Of a stretch of DNA of 64,000 nt, positions 1 through 12,400 are shown one piece after another (position 1 is the first letter of the stretch; every line of letters begins with the position of its first letter). Made by a program: the position numbers and the translations under genes. The DNA is taken from positions 62,001 to 126,000 of the forward strand of contig BDSL01000156.1 of assembly GCA_003116995.1 (NCBI GenBank), read 5' to 3'. The notes beneath the pieces are model-generated. The model had not been told where the DNA came from, made no database searches, and saw only the letters and a list, made by a program, of their open reading frames with translations. This DNA is from Yamagishiella unicocca. Taxonomy: Eukaryota; Chlorophyta; Chlorophyceae; Chlamydomonadales; Volvocaceae.

Positions 1-2
1 GG

Positions 3-617
3 GGGGCTGCGGGCGCGGAGGCGGAGGCGGGGGCGGAGGCGGAGGCCGCCCTTGCCGGTGCTGATGGGGCCGGTGCTGGTGGCGGCGCTGCTGTGGGTCC
101 GGGCGGCAGCGGCAGCACCCCGGATGCGCCGCCGGGCACCACCCGCGAAGCAACAGCTGCTGCTGGTGATGATGCTGGTGGTGATGATGATGCTGGTGAT
201 GATGATGCTGGTGATGATGCTGGTGATGGTGGTGACGCAGCACCCGGTGGCGGCCCGGGCGCTGAGGCAGCAGCAGCAAGCAGCACCCGGGGGGTGCAGC
301 AGGCGGCTGCGGGGAGCGGGGCCGCCGTGATGACGTCCCCTCGGGGACCCACCGCGGAGCCGCTGCCGGGGCCTCCGGGGGTCAGCAGCAGCGGCAGCGG
401 GGGGGCCAAGCTGCGGCGGTGCGGCGGCTGCCTGCGCGCGTGGTACTGCAGCGGGGAGTGTCAGCGGCGGGACTGGCCCCGACACGCACCGGAGTGCAGG
501 GAGCGGCGGAGCGCGGCGGCGGGGGGGGCGCCGGGGGGGGAAGAGGGGGGGAGAGGCCCTGATGGGGTAGACGTGAAGCCGCAGGCGGGTAGGGCCGCAC
601 TGCAGGCGGCCGAGTAG
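3..617 (+). CDS. MYND-type zinc-finger protein, C-terminal part (5' end outside window)
   Basis: The frame is open from the window edge to the TAG at 615-617, so only the C-terminal part is present. The visible protein begins with an Ala/Glu/Gly-rich run, passes through an Asp-Asp-Ala-Gly repeat (about 165-235), and ends in a finger at about 405-505 that reads RCGGCLRAWYCSGECQRRDW and then H-x3-C. MYND fingers bind zinc and usually mediate protein-protein contacts, often in SMYD-type or adaptor proteins. The second half of the finger is intact. The first C-x2-C pair expected upstream is not in this reading frame, so it is either lost or lies in an earlier exon joined near 380-400. The last residues are low complexity. 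The gene converges on the minus-strand ARF-GEF. The partner domains, and so the function, are unknown. Confidence 0.65.
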   Translation, partial: GAAGAEAEAGAEAEAALAGADGAGAGGGAAVGPGGSGSTPDAPPGTTREATAAAGDDAGGDDDAGDDDAGDDAGDGGDAAPGGGPGAEAAAASSTRGVQQAAAGSGAAVMTSPRGPTAEPLPGPPGVSSSGSGGAKLRRCGGCLRAWYCSGECQRRDWPRHAPECRERRSAAAGGAPGGEEGGRGPDGVDVKPQAGRAALQAAE

Positions 618-1802
618 CGCGGGGTGACGTCGGACCTGGTGGGACCCGGGCGGAGGGGCGGTTGACCTGTACAGCTTTACCCGCTTGGATTGGGGTGCAA
701 GAGCGCTGTGTGCTGTGTGGTGGTGGTGGTGGTGCTGGTGGTGGCGGATCACCGCTGGTGCACAGCGGATTGGCTTGTTGGCCCTTTCGTTGGCGGTGAG
801 TGCTGATGTGCGGGTTCCCAGCCGCAGCCATACGGACGGATAGACGCTGGCTAGGAAGTGCGAGTTTGCAAACTAACGGAGCTGCTTGTAACGCAAGAAA
901 CTGACGGACTGCTCGGGCGTATGTAGTACCGGTAATAAGGAACAAGGGTTGACGTAAATCCCTTTGTTCGCTCACTCCGGGTAGTTGCGGCCGTGCGTAC
1001 GACTGCAAGTCATGCGCGCGACTGCACGAAGACACTGTAAACTTGTTCTGCATCTGCAGACATGTTCGCCAAACATTGTTCGGAATAAAGTAGCGTAGCT
1101 CGTGGGCGGTGACGTGCGGCATTAGGATAGGGATCACTTCTTTCGGACCGTCAGGGTTATGAGTGGTGACTACAAAGTGTATTCGATAGTTGCGCTGCTG
1201 CAACTGCCTCGGTCGTATTATCTCCCAGCGCGCGGAACGCGATGCAGCTGCGCCGGGAGTTGCACGCGGTGGGGGCTGCAGACCCGTTTCAAGCGTACAG
1301 TATTGTCTGCCAAAGTCGGGAACGGACACCAGGCAGTGCGTGCAAGCTACCCTTTCATACCATCGGTATTGTCTCGTTTGCGGCGCTAAGCTTCCTGCAT
1401 ACACAGCCTCTTCTGCATAAACAGTATCTCCTATACAACTAATTCATGTCATGGCGGCCCATTCACCCCTAACTGCCATCACCGAGGCGCCAACCGTTAC
1501 TCATTCGAGCAAGGTGGCTCCCATCAGCCGCCAAAGCACATGCCGCGCACGCATGCACCGACCCCCCTCCTCACTCTTCCCCTCCTCCGGCCCCCTCCCC
1601 TCCATGCAGAAGAACCCTCGAGTCGTCGGCCCAGCGCCCACCGCTTCCCCTTCCGGCCCCAACACAACCCTAACTCTCATCCGCCGCAAACCGCTGCTCT
1701 ACACCCGGGCCCAGCCCGCCCCTCCCCAGCCACATTGCCGTCTGAAGTACCCTTTGGCTCGCTCCCCCCAACCCCTACAGGACGTCCCACCCGCTACTTC
1801 CA
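618..1802. other. Intergenic space between converging genes (3' UTRs)
   Basis: There are no recognisable coding motifs. It should hold the 3' UTR of the MYND gene (plus strand) and of the ARF-GEF (minus strand). A TGTAA volvocine poly(A) signal lies at 887-891 on the plus strand, about 270 nt after the MYND stop. No matching minus-strand TGTAA was found for the ARF-GEF. Confidence 0.5.
887..891 (+). terminator. TGTAA poly(A) signal of the MYND gene
   Basis: TGTAA is the established polyadenylation signal of Chlamydomonas and Volvox. This copy is the first on the plus strand after the stop at 617. Confidence 0.45.
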
Positions 1803-4800
1803 CTACGTCGCCCTGCCTAGCGCAGCCCCGCCCTGCCCCCCTGCCCCTGCCGACACCGCCAGCACCAACGGCTGCACACGGCGCGAGAAGAGCGCTGCCA
1901 GCGCCCTGTGCACGTCCGCGGGCGCATAGTCCGCCCGAATGAGCTGCGTCAGCAGCGGGAAGAGCTCGGACAGGTGGCGGCGGAAGGTGCTCTCCTCCAG
2001 CTCCCCCAGAGCCACCAAGCTGGACAGGGCCAGCGGCGAGAACGAGGCAAACTCCACCGCCGGCGGCGCCATCAGCACAGGCGCGCCGCTGGTGGTGCGA
2101 CCCACCACTATGTACCGCGGCTGCGGCATGGCGCTGTGGGGCTGCGGCGGCGCCCCGCTGCTGCTGCCGCGGCCCGGCAGGAAGCCCAGCAGGCGGGGCC
2201 GGTCGCGAGGCGGCGGGGGCGCCTGCTGGCCGGCGGGGTCCTGCGGCAGCGCAGCCGCCGGGCCGTGCAGCTCGTGCCGTACGCCCAGCGTGTAGCGGCT
2301 GAGCGTGGTGAGGCACAGCTGCACCAGCCGCTCCTGCGCGTTGGTCAGCTGCGCCAGTGCGAAGGCGTCAGGGCTGGCTCCCTGCTGGCCGGCTGCCGAG
2401 GTGATGGCCAGGTTGACGGACAGGTAGGCGGCGGCCGCCTCCACCTCCAGCCGCAGCAGCGGGGGGTCGGCCACAGCCTTGTCCTCGGTGACACGGTCCT
2501 CGGCCTGAGGGGGGGGAGCGGGAAAGAAGGGGGGGCAGTGATAAGGGGGGCAAGGGATCGGTGGTGGTGCGGGGGAGGCAGCGTAACGTGGCATGTTGCC
2601 GCACTTGCCAGCCGCGCATATGCGCGCCTGTCCCCCCATGCCCGCACCTGCTGCACTGCGAGGCGGCGGCGCAGGTCCAGGTCCATGTCTGCTGCGTGCG
2701 CCTGGCGGTGCATGTAGGCCAGGGAGTCCAGCAGGCCGCGCACCGCACCCGGAGGGAGCGACTGCGCCAGGGAGGGGCGAGGAGGCGCCGAGGGAGGGGC
2801 GAGGGAGGGGACTGTCAGCATCAAATCCACAGCTTACAGGTTACATCCCATCAGGTGAAATGAGCGGTGCACAGGCAACACCTCCCTCCCTCCCTCCCTC
2901 GCAACCCCCCTCCCTCCCAACCCACCTGCGAAGCCTTGGCGTACACCTCGCTGCAGCCCTGCACCAGCAGCAGCTGGGTGGCCGCCTGACACCGGAACTT
3001 GGCCAGCCGCCGCGCACCCACGCCCTCACGCAGTGTGAAGGCGCGACCCCCGGCACCATTGCTCGACCCGCTGCCGCCGCTCACACTGACGCCGCCGGCC
3101 CCGTACGCCGCCGCGGCACCCAGACCACCGCTCCCGAGACCACCAGCGCCGGCGGACGGCGACCCGGACTGCAGCATCAGGGCGCCGCCTGCCGGACTGG
3201 TGCTCGCGGGGGTGATTTCGGAGCTGGTGGGGCCGCCGGCGCCCTGCGGCCCGCCGAGGGCGGCGCCGGCCGTGCCCGGCGTGAATCGCTGCGGCGGCGT
3301 GATGAGCTCCCGCACGTCCGGCGAGGTCTCCTCCAGCAGCGCCAGCAGCGCCGCGATCACCTCCTCCCAGCAGGTCTCGTTCATGATGGGGCCTGGCGGG
3401 TGGGTGGATTGTTGGTGGGTGGGTTGGTGGGTTTATTGGGCGTTGATCAGCCCGCTGACTGCCTCACCCCGCCTCGCCCTGCCTTCTGCCGCCCCCAGCC
3501 TCACCTGCGTTGACCGCCAGCCTCACAAACGCCGCGACGCCCACTGCCGCCAGGCTCTGGTGCGAGCGGTTCATGAAGCCCCGCAGCAGCTCCAGCAGCC
3601 GCGACAGCAGCGTGAAGGCCTCGTCGTAGAACTGCGACGGGTGCGTGCGGACGGGGGAGCGAGGCTTCGGTGGCTGGGCAGCAGGCAGCTGCAGGGCATG
3701 ATGCACGAGTCGACCCGGCAGGCAGAGACGGGGAGCCACGTCGACAGAGGAGCACTACATGCTCATGGCAGCAGCAGCGCCCCAGCATTGAAAGCAGGAG
3801 GTCTGCGGCACGATTCGCCCCTCCCGGCCCCCCAGCCGCACCTGCACGAACAGGTCCACCAGGTGCTGCAGGCAGCGGGTGCACGTCTCATACAGCCACT
3901 GCTCCTCCTGCTGCCGCCGCTTCTCGCTGGTGAACGTCGTTGTGTCCGTGACCTAGGGGGGAGGGGTACGGGGACGGGGACGGGGCGGCGGGCGGTGGGT
4001 TTAGGATGGGCGGCGACACGAGGGGGCGGCAGCAGCGGAGGCAAGCAGACATGTCGGGGGACAGGGCGGTGAGTGCGGGGGCCCATGTCGCCGCTGGGGG
4101 TTGCCAGCTAGGCGAGGACTTCGCGGCTTAGCGGTACACTGCTGTACACATTCCACTAACACGCCGCCCGGCCCCGCACCCCCCCCCACACCCACACCGC
4201 CCGCACCTCTGCCCGCACGTGGTCGAAGATGGGCAGCAGCACCGAGTCGAAGATGCGCACCCAGAACGACTGCGCGAAGGAGCCGCCGTGGAAGCGGAGG
4301 ATGTCGAACAGCACCTCCAGCGCGCTGTGGCGGATCTCCTGCGGAGGACAAGCGGGCGAGGCGGGAGGTGCGGTGCGAGTGAGCCACCCCCGGCAGCTGC
4401 CAACCTGACACGGCCCCTCCAGTCCCGCCATCACCCTCCCTCCAGTCCCGCCATCACCCTCCAGTCCCGCCATCACCCCCCAGTCCCGCCATCAGCCCCC
4501 GCTAGCGGTCCCACCTGGCGGGGGTCAAAGGTCAGCTCGCTCAGGCCCGCCAGCAGCGGGAACCAAAAGTAAACGTGTTCGTCGCGGTCGATGAAGCGCA
4601 ACTTGAGCTGCGGGGGGCAGGGCAGGGCGGGGCGGGGACGTGTGCACAGGGGAGGGATGGCGGGGCGGGGACGAGAGGGGGCGCAGCCAGCTGCATGGGA
4701 CGGGACGGGATGTGCGTTCCGGTTTGGGTGGGGTGCGCTCCAGGCCGGCAGAGCATGTGCGAGGTAGCAGGGCAGCGAGGAGGCGGCTGGCGCGCAGCCG

Positions 4801-7800
4801 GCTGCAGCTGGGTGGCGGCTGGGCCGAGAGACACCCCGGCCGGATCGCAGTCCGTGTGTCAGTCCGCCGCCCTCACCTGGGCCGAGCCTGCTCCCGAGGG
4901 CGGCACTCCGCTGTGCAGCCGCTCCGCCAGGCTGGCCATGCGGCCGAAGGAGGCGGCGCCGCCACCTGATGCTGCCAGCTGCGGGAACCGAGAGGGCGAG
5001 AGCGGGCGTCCGGGATGGGAGCAGGGACAGGAGCCGGGGGAGGTCAGGCCAGGAAAATAAGCCAGGAAGCGTGATAGCGTGGTGCGGCGGGCGGGCGCAG
5101 CTGTGTTGCTGGGGAGGCGGCGGCCTCTCTTGTCCCCACGGGCACCCGCACTACACAGCACCCGCACTACAAAGCACCCGCACAGGCTCGTCACTTGCCC
5201 GCCCCGCTAGGAGCAGGCGACCCTCAACAGCCGGAGCCCTGCACCGGATCCCCCACGGGTCCCTCCGCGTACCCTGTCCCGCCCCTCCTCCCCTCCCCCC
5301 CGCTCTCCTCACCGCGTGGTGCGCCACCACGCCGCCGGACTGACTGAGCGGCACGCGGGACACCTCCGCCTCCTGGCGCGCACCTGTGCGGAGCCAGCAG
5401 CAGCAGCAGCAGCAGCGGGGCAACAGCGGACGCGGAGTGGGAGCAGCGCGTGTTAGTGCTGGCACCGCTGAACCAGCTGTGCAACGTCTAGCCAGTATGC
5501 GCACGCTCGCAAATCGCGCCTCTGGGTGTAGCAGCACCGCTCTACAAGCCCGCCCCCGCCCCGCCCCAATTCCTCCAGCACGCGCACGCAAGCACGTGTC
5601 CGAAGACCATGCGCCAGCTAGCACCTACCCTCCAGCTCCCAAGCGTAACCGGGTCTTCTCGCCCCCCACGCCCCCACGCACCGGACACTGACGCGCCCGC
5701 CGCCGTGGCCGCGTTGCCAACTGCTGCCAGCGCCCCGAACGCCGACGCCGCGCCCGGCCCCGCCGCGCCCCCGTTCGCCAGCCCGCCGCCACCGGCTTCA
5801 CCCCCGTGCGGTCTGCCCGGGCGCTCCGCCCCCGCCGCTGGCTCCGGCATCGCCACGGCCCCGCCGGAGCTCTCGCGGCTCAGGGAGTCACGGCGCGAGT
5901 CACCACCGCCCGCACCCGACATGCCGCCGCCGGCTCCGCTGCCTCCCGGGCCCCCGGGCCCCGCCGCCGGGTCTCGCGCGAACGATGTGGACTGCTCCGG
6001 GTTTGCGTCTATTGCCACCACCCGCAGCGGGTGGTGCTGCAGCGCCTGGGGCGGCAGGGTGCCCTCGGGCAGCATGTTCACGTCGCCGATGGCGCCCTCC
6101 GCCAGCTTCATGGCGCAGAACCTGGCGAGGAGGGGGGGGGCGGCGGTACCCCGGGGGGGGGAGGCGGCCGCGAGTGAGGATGTGTGGAGCCAGGTGATGC
6201 TGGGTCGACGAGAGGGCAGGACACAGCGGGTGGGGGGCCGGCTACGCCGTACCGTACGTCTGCGTGTGGGCGGATGCCGCATTACGCTGGCAATGCAGCC
6301 GTGCGTGGCTCTGCGCCTGTCCCGCCCCGCCCCGCTGCCCTCCGCGACCCGCCCGGCCGCCACACCTGAGGAAGGCTATCGAGTTGAGCGCCACGTCCAG
6401 CGAGTGCGGGTTGTTGGTGAAGGCGATGAGGCAGTTGACGCAGTCCGTGAAGGTGGTGGTCTCGGTCTCCGTGATGTGCGTGAAGTGCTCGCGGACGATC
6501 TTCTCAATGGTGTCGAACGCGAGCCTGACGGGAGGGGGCGGGAGAGGGAGGAGAGGGGGGTCCAGCGAGTCGGAAACCGCGTGGAGACGCAAGTAGCACA
6601 CGCCGTGCCCCCGTCCCCCTCCGCTCCGCTCCCAAGCCGCGCCCCCACCTGACGATCATGGGGTCCCGGTCGTTGGCGGCGGTGGTGAAGACCATGAACA
6701 TGCTCTTCCAGCCCGACTTGACGTTGGTGACGCGCGCCAGGATCATCTGGCTGAGGCAGCGGATGATGAGCTCGCGGATCTCCACAGCCTGGAGGGCGGA
6801 GGAGGAGGCGACAGAGCGGCGGGGAGGCAGTGGGCGGAGGAGGAGGTGACGCCGACTTGGCAGTGGGTGCAAAACCCTAAAACCTGCCCCCCCGCACCTA
6901 CCAAAGCGCACCGTCCCCTTCACCGCCCTCGGTTTGTCGGCCGTGGATTCGCGAACTCTCTTGTAACCCCTCCCCGGCGCAGCACCCGCTACCCCACTGC
7001 CCCGGGCCCCCACCTGGATTCGCGGATTTCTCTTATCAACCCCCCACCTGGCTCTGCCTCGAACCGGGTCTCCCTCGAACCCACCTGGCTCTGCCTCATG
7101 ACCACCACGAAGGGCCGCAGGAAGTCGTTCTGGAAGGTGTAGTTGGCCAGCTCGTCCCGCTCCAGGAACTTCATGGCCAGCTGCCGCAGCGCGTCCACTG
7201 CGTACATGGCGAGAGCCAGGTTGGCGTGGCAGCCCACAGCGATGAAGTACTCGGACAGCACGGCCCAGATGCGGCTCCAAACCAGCCTGGGGCAGGGGCA
7301 GGGGGGAGGGGCGTATCACGTGCGTCAACAACACAGGTACGCGGATGATGAAGAGGAGGAGGAGAAGGCGGAGCAGGACGTATGCAGTTCCGGTTCCCCG
7401 GTGCCTCCCCCGGCCCCCACCCGACAACCCCTCAGGCCTTCAGCTGGGACCCACCTGATCCTCGTCATGTTGAAGTGCGCCACCTCCACGATCTTGGTCA
7501 GCGAGAACACCCGCGGCGCCCGGGCGTCATGCAGCTCGTCGGCGCTGACGGAGGTGAGCGCTTTGACGAACTGCGGGGGCGGGCGGTGGGGCAGGGGGGG
7601 AGATCTAAAGGTCGCATGAGAAGGCGGCGATGCATCTAAAGGGCTTGGCGCCGCCCGCCCGGGGCGTCTAACCACCGTGGTTTCAGAGCGGGACACCGTC
7701 CCTGCCTGCCCCGGGGATGGCTCACCTCGACGATTGCCTCGCTATTCAGCTGGCCGCTGTTCAGGAAGACCCGGTTCAGGTCGCCGCTGTCCACGCTGTT

Positions 7801-9425
7801 GATCACCTCGGCGGGCACAGCCAGCGTGTCGCCGGGCCCCCCGTGGTGGTGGTGGCCGCCCTTGGTGGGCTGCGCGAACATGGCTGGTGCAGGCGAGGGG
7901 AGGAGGGGAAGGGAGGGGGGGGGATAAGTATGCTGCAATGACGGGTTTTCCTTGCACCTCCCCCCGATGACGCCCGGGCGGCACTGCCCCCCCCCCCACC
8001 TGAGCCGCCGATGTGGACGCGCTTGATGGAGGCCTCGTCGTGCGCCCCCGCCGGCCCCGACCCCAGCGCCGAGGCGGACTGCCGCCCGGCGACGGACGAC
8101 ATCACGGCCCCCGAGCCGAGCGAGGCGGAGGCCGCGCCCGAGGCGTAGGGGTGGAAGAACGACTCCGCCGAGTCGTGGGCTCGCGTCCCCGGCAGCTCCG
8201 AAGCCACGTTGCGCAGCCTGGCGCCCAGAGCGGCGGCAGCGGCCTGAATGGCGGGCGGACGGAGTAGGCCGACAAAGGCAGTAGGGTGCGTTGGGTTGCC
8301 GCGAAAAAGATGGAGGAGGCAGCCGGCTACCCTGTCGTCCTGCCGCCAGCCCGCCTCCGCTCTGCCCTCCTCCCCCCCTCCCCGCGCTGCACCCGCCCCC
8401 CCCACCTTGATGGCCCCCTTGCTCTCCTCCGGCGGCCGGAACAGCGCCGCGTCCGTGGGCATGCCGCTGGCTACCTGCTGCAGCAGCTCCCAGCGGCTGA
8501 TGCAGCGGAGCACGTCCACCCACCTGCGCCGCCGCGAAGGGTTCGGGAGGGTCGGGGAGAGTTCGGGAGGGTTTGCCCCGTTGGGAACGTCATGACATGT
8601 GGCCAGCAGAGGCCAATCGTCCTGCTGTAGGAGCTCCGGCCCGCACCCGCCCCGGCACCCGCCCAGGGATGCCCCGGCCTCCCCAGCGGATCCACAAAAC
8701 ACATCCCAGGAGGCGCAGCCCCCCCCCCGCCGCTAGCTCCCTGCTCCCTGCGCCGCACCTCTCCTGCAGGTGGTCTCCGACGGTCTCCGCCACCCGCAGC
8801 ACCGCCTTGAACGCGAGCGCGTTCTTGTAGCGCATGGTGGCGGGCGAGTGCAGGTGCGTGAAGTTGCAGAGCGCGTTCAGGAAGACGTCACGCAGATGAG
8901 TCATGCCGGTCTGAAGCAAGCGGAGGAGGAGAGTGGGGTGAGGGGCGGTGGTGGTGGGGTTTTAGAGCGGGGCGGGGCGGTGGGGGGTCAGGCAAGAAAA
9001 GAGGGTCAGAGCAAGGTCAAGCAACTGGGCGCTGCATGCACTGCGCGCCTGTCGGACGTCAGGCTGGGTGCTAGCTGCCGCATGACGTCATGGCGCGCGG
9101 GGTCCCCGCACCTGCGCCGTGAGGCATGCGGCGGACGAGAAGCCGGTGAGGCAGATGGTAACGATCCGGGAGTCGTTGTACTCGTCGTACAGCGTCGACA
9201 ACGCGCCCAGCAGCGGCGCCCAGATGACCTCCATCAGCGGCCGCACCGCCTCCGCCTCCGTGACCGTGACGGTGGTGGCGGAGGCGGCCCGCTGGTGCAG
9301 GTAGTCCAGGGTGGCGTGGATGGCGGCGTCAGAGGGGCCGGAGGACACGGCCTGGCCGCGACCGCCCATAAGGCCCAGCAGCGTGTTGAACAGCGCGCGA
9401 GCAGGGGCCGCCAGTCCGCCAGCCT
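1803..9425 (-). other. ARF-GEF exons 18-36: HDS repeats and C-terminus
   Basis: Predicted exons: 9112-9425, 8759-8910, 8406-8523, 8000-8243, 7726-7883, 7455-7570, 7085-7286, 6649-6788, 6366-6524, 5682-6121, 5313-5383, 4877-4978, 4515-4607, 4207-4338, 3842-3952, 3505-3631, 2926-3392, 2648-2761, 1803-2504. Family-typical segments are [20 protein letters not shown] (exons 23/24), [20 protein letters not shown] (24), [20 protein letters not shown] (25) and [15 protein letters not shown] (31). Exons 27 and 34 carry Gly/Ala/Ser-rich inserts absent from plant BIGs. All junction phases agree, giving one continuous frame to the stop. Confidence 0.85.
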
Positions 9426-12400
9426 CTGCAATCAGACGGGTGGGAACAACCGGCGAGTTGACAGAGGTGCAGTCAGGCGGGTGGGACACAGGGTGGAGGG
9501 CGGATTGCTTGGGGGAAGTGAGGATGTGGCCGTGGGTCGGTTGTGGTTGTGGTTGGGGCTGTGGTTGTGGTCTCAGGGGTGGCCGTGCGGGTGGGGAGTG
9601 GGTGGCTCCGAGTGCTCACCCTGCGCTGCCGCCGCGCCGCCCACCGCCCCGGCGCCCTCGTCCTTCATCTTGATCTCGTTGTTGACGATCCTGTCGTACA
9701 GTGCCGACATGAAGTCCTCGGGCAGATCCACGCCGTCGTTGATTCCGCGGTTGTTCTTGAGGAAGCCCGCCTTGCTCATCTTGTTCTTCACCTGCGGGTG
9801 CAGCGGCGCCGTCGAGGCAGGGGCAGGGCAGGGGCAGGGCAGGGGAAGGGCAGGTGATGGTTAACCTACGATATGTAAACCCTAACGCGCATTATGATAC
9901 CAGCTAAGGCATCACGATGGATTGCTGGGGCGGCTGGCGGCAGCGGGCAAGGGTTGGCCTCATGCGCCGCTCTCTACCCTGCCGCATGGTGTTCCCCTCC
10001 CGCCCCTGTCCCCCCTCCCGCCCCTGTCCCCCCTCCTGCCCCTCCCGCCCCTGTCCCCCCTCCTGCCCCTCCCGCCCCTGTCCCCCCTCCTGCCCCTGTC
10101 CCCCCTCCCGCCCCTGTCCCCCCTCCTGCCCCTGTCCCCCCTCCTGCCCCTACCGCCCCTCTCGCCCCTGTCCGCCCTCCCGCCCCTCCTGCCCCTGTCC
10201 CCCCTCCTGCCCCTCCCGCCCCCACCTGCGGGTTGTGTGCGTCCGTGTTGAGCATGATGACCGAGTAGGCCAGCACGTAGGCCACGTCAGCGGACTTGAA
10301 GGAGCCCTGGTTGCACTTGACGTAGCGCTCGGCGAACTTCTCCATCAGCCGGTCGATCTTCTGGGCCTCACCGGGGAGCCTGAGGGGGGGTGTGAGACGG
10401 AGGGGGCAGGAGGGAGGAGGGAAGGAGGGGCCAGGAGGGAGGGAGGGGGCAGGAGGGAGGGAGGGGGCAGGAGGGAGGGCGCGACGGGTGAGTGGTGGTT
10501 GGGGAACGAGGGTGAAGAGAAGGGTCGTATGGGGCGCGTAGCCGCGACCAGGCCTTGGTGGTGGTGGAGGCGGAGGTTGTGAATTGCTCGCTTGCTAGGG
10601 TGCGTGTGGACTCGATGCAGCGACGGGAGGGGGCGGAGAGGAAGCGGGGGTGCGTGTAGGTAGCCCCCCTCCCTCCCTCGCGTGCCCACCTGAACCCCTG
10701 CAGGAAGGTGCGGATGGCGGTGTCGAACTCGAACTCGCTGAAGTCCATGGCGTCAACGAAGGCGTGCATGACCTGCAGGAGGCAGCCAGGCAGGCAGGCG
10801 GGCGGTAAGGGTCCGAGTGAAGGGCACCAACCGGTCAACTGGTGCACGAATTGCACAGCCCAAGAGACGCCGGGGTGCCGCCGCACTTGCCCCTCTGTGA
10901 CCGGAACCAGCGTCATGCCCCCTCGCCTCCCCTCCCCCAAGGGGAGGGGAGGGGAGGTTTCCCTCGAACCCCCCAAAACACACACACCTTGAGGTTGAAG
11001 TCGTCCCGCTCCCCCAGGTAGTCCCCGATGGTGATCTTCTCCAGCCCCTCAGTGCGGGACAGGAAGGACGACACCTCCTCGGGGGTGGACCCCAGCATGC
11101 CCTCGCGCTGCAGGAACTCGATGCCTGGAGGGTGACGGAGCAGCAGCAGCAGGCGACAGAGAGTGTGTGTGTGGGCGGGGGGGTGCAAGGAAAACCCGTG
11201 TGTGTGTGGGGGGAGAGGGAGGTGGCGAGAAGACCCCAACCACACGACATAGGAAACGGAGGCAGAGTCGGAAGGCCACAGTGGGAGGAGGCGGGCAGTG
11301 TGCGGCAGTCCTGGTCGCTGGCCGGTTGAGCCGGGCAATGCGGGGTCTCCGGCTGTAGCCGCGCACCTCAGCAGCCTGCGTGCTCCTGCACCCACCCACC
11401 CCGAGGCGCCACCCACCCTTCTTAGGCTTCTTGTTGAACAGCGCGATACCCTGCTGGAACTTGAGCTTGTAAGCGCGCTTGGCGGCCAGGTCCTCAGGCG
11501 CCAGCGCGACGTCAACGGCGCCAGCAAGGCCCGCGGCGACGGCGGCGGCGGCGGCGGCGGCCGCCGCCAGGTCGGCATCGTCTAGCCCGCCGTCGTCGTC
11601 GGCGCCGCCAGCGCCAGCCGCGCCGCCGGTGCCAGTGGCGGCACGGCGGTTAGTTCCGGTGGGTGCTGCGCCGCCGGTTGAGGCGTAGTCGGCTAGGCCG
11701 CTTGCTTGCCTAGGGTGGAGGCGGCACGCGTTGGAGATGATGAGGAAAGGCAGGGTTGACAGCATGGCTCCGATACCATGAGCTCGCTGCTGTACCAAGG
11801 GCACCACTTACTCCCCGGTCACCCTGCAAGAGGCATCATACGCGGTTCCAAAACTCCCCTCGTTGCTCCCTCAGTGCTGATCCACCCGCCCCGCCCCCGC
11901 CCCCCCTCCCGCCCCGGCCCCTCACCTGTACCAGTTCCAGATGGCCTCCATGGCGTTCACCAGGCAGTGCAGCGCCTCCTGCCGCAGCACCTGCTCAGCC
12001 GACACCAGCGCTGAGGAGCCGTCACCCAGGCCGCCCAGACCGGACCCGGAGGAGCCCTGGGTTGGGTTGGGTTGGGTTGGGGTTCCACAAGGGTAGGTCA
12101 ATTGGAAGTAGGTAGGGGGGTGGCATGCATCCGAGCGAAGACCCAGGTGGACGGGGCAGGGGCCGGCGGTTGGTCTTCGCGCTCTGCCCTGCCCTCACAG
12201 CCCGGCTGCCTCCCCTTTCCCCGCCCCCGCTCACCTGCACCGGCTGCTGCGCCTGCCGCACCAGGCTGTTGACCAGCCGCTCGAACATGTTGGACGACTC
12301 CAGGTCGCAGTCGAAGTTGACGAATATGTCCAGCAGCAGCTGCCCGTCGCGGCACAGCTCGCGCAGGCAGCGCAGGACCACAGCCTGGGCGGGTGCAGGA

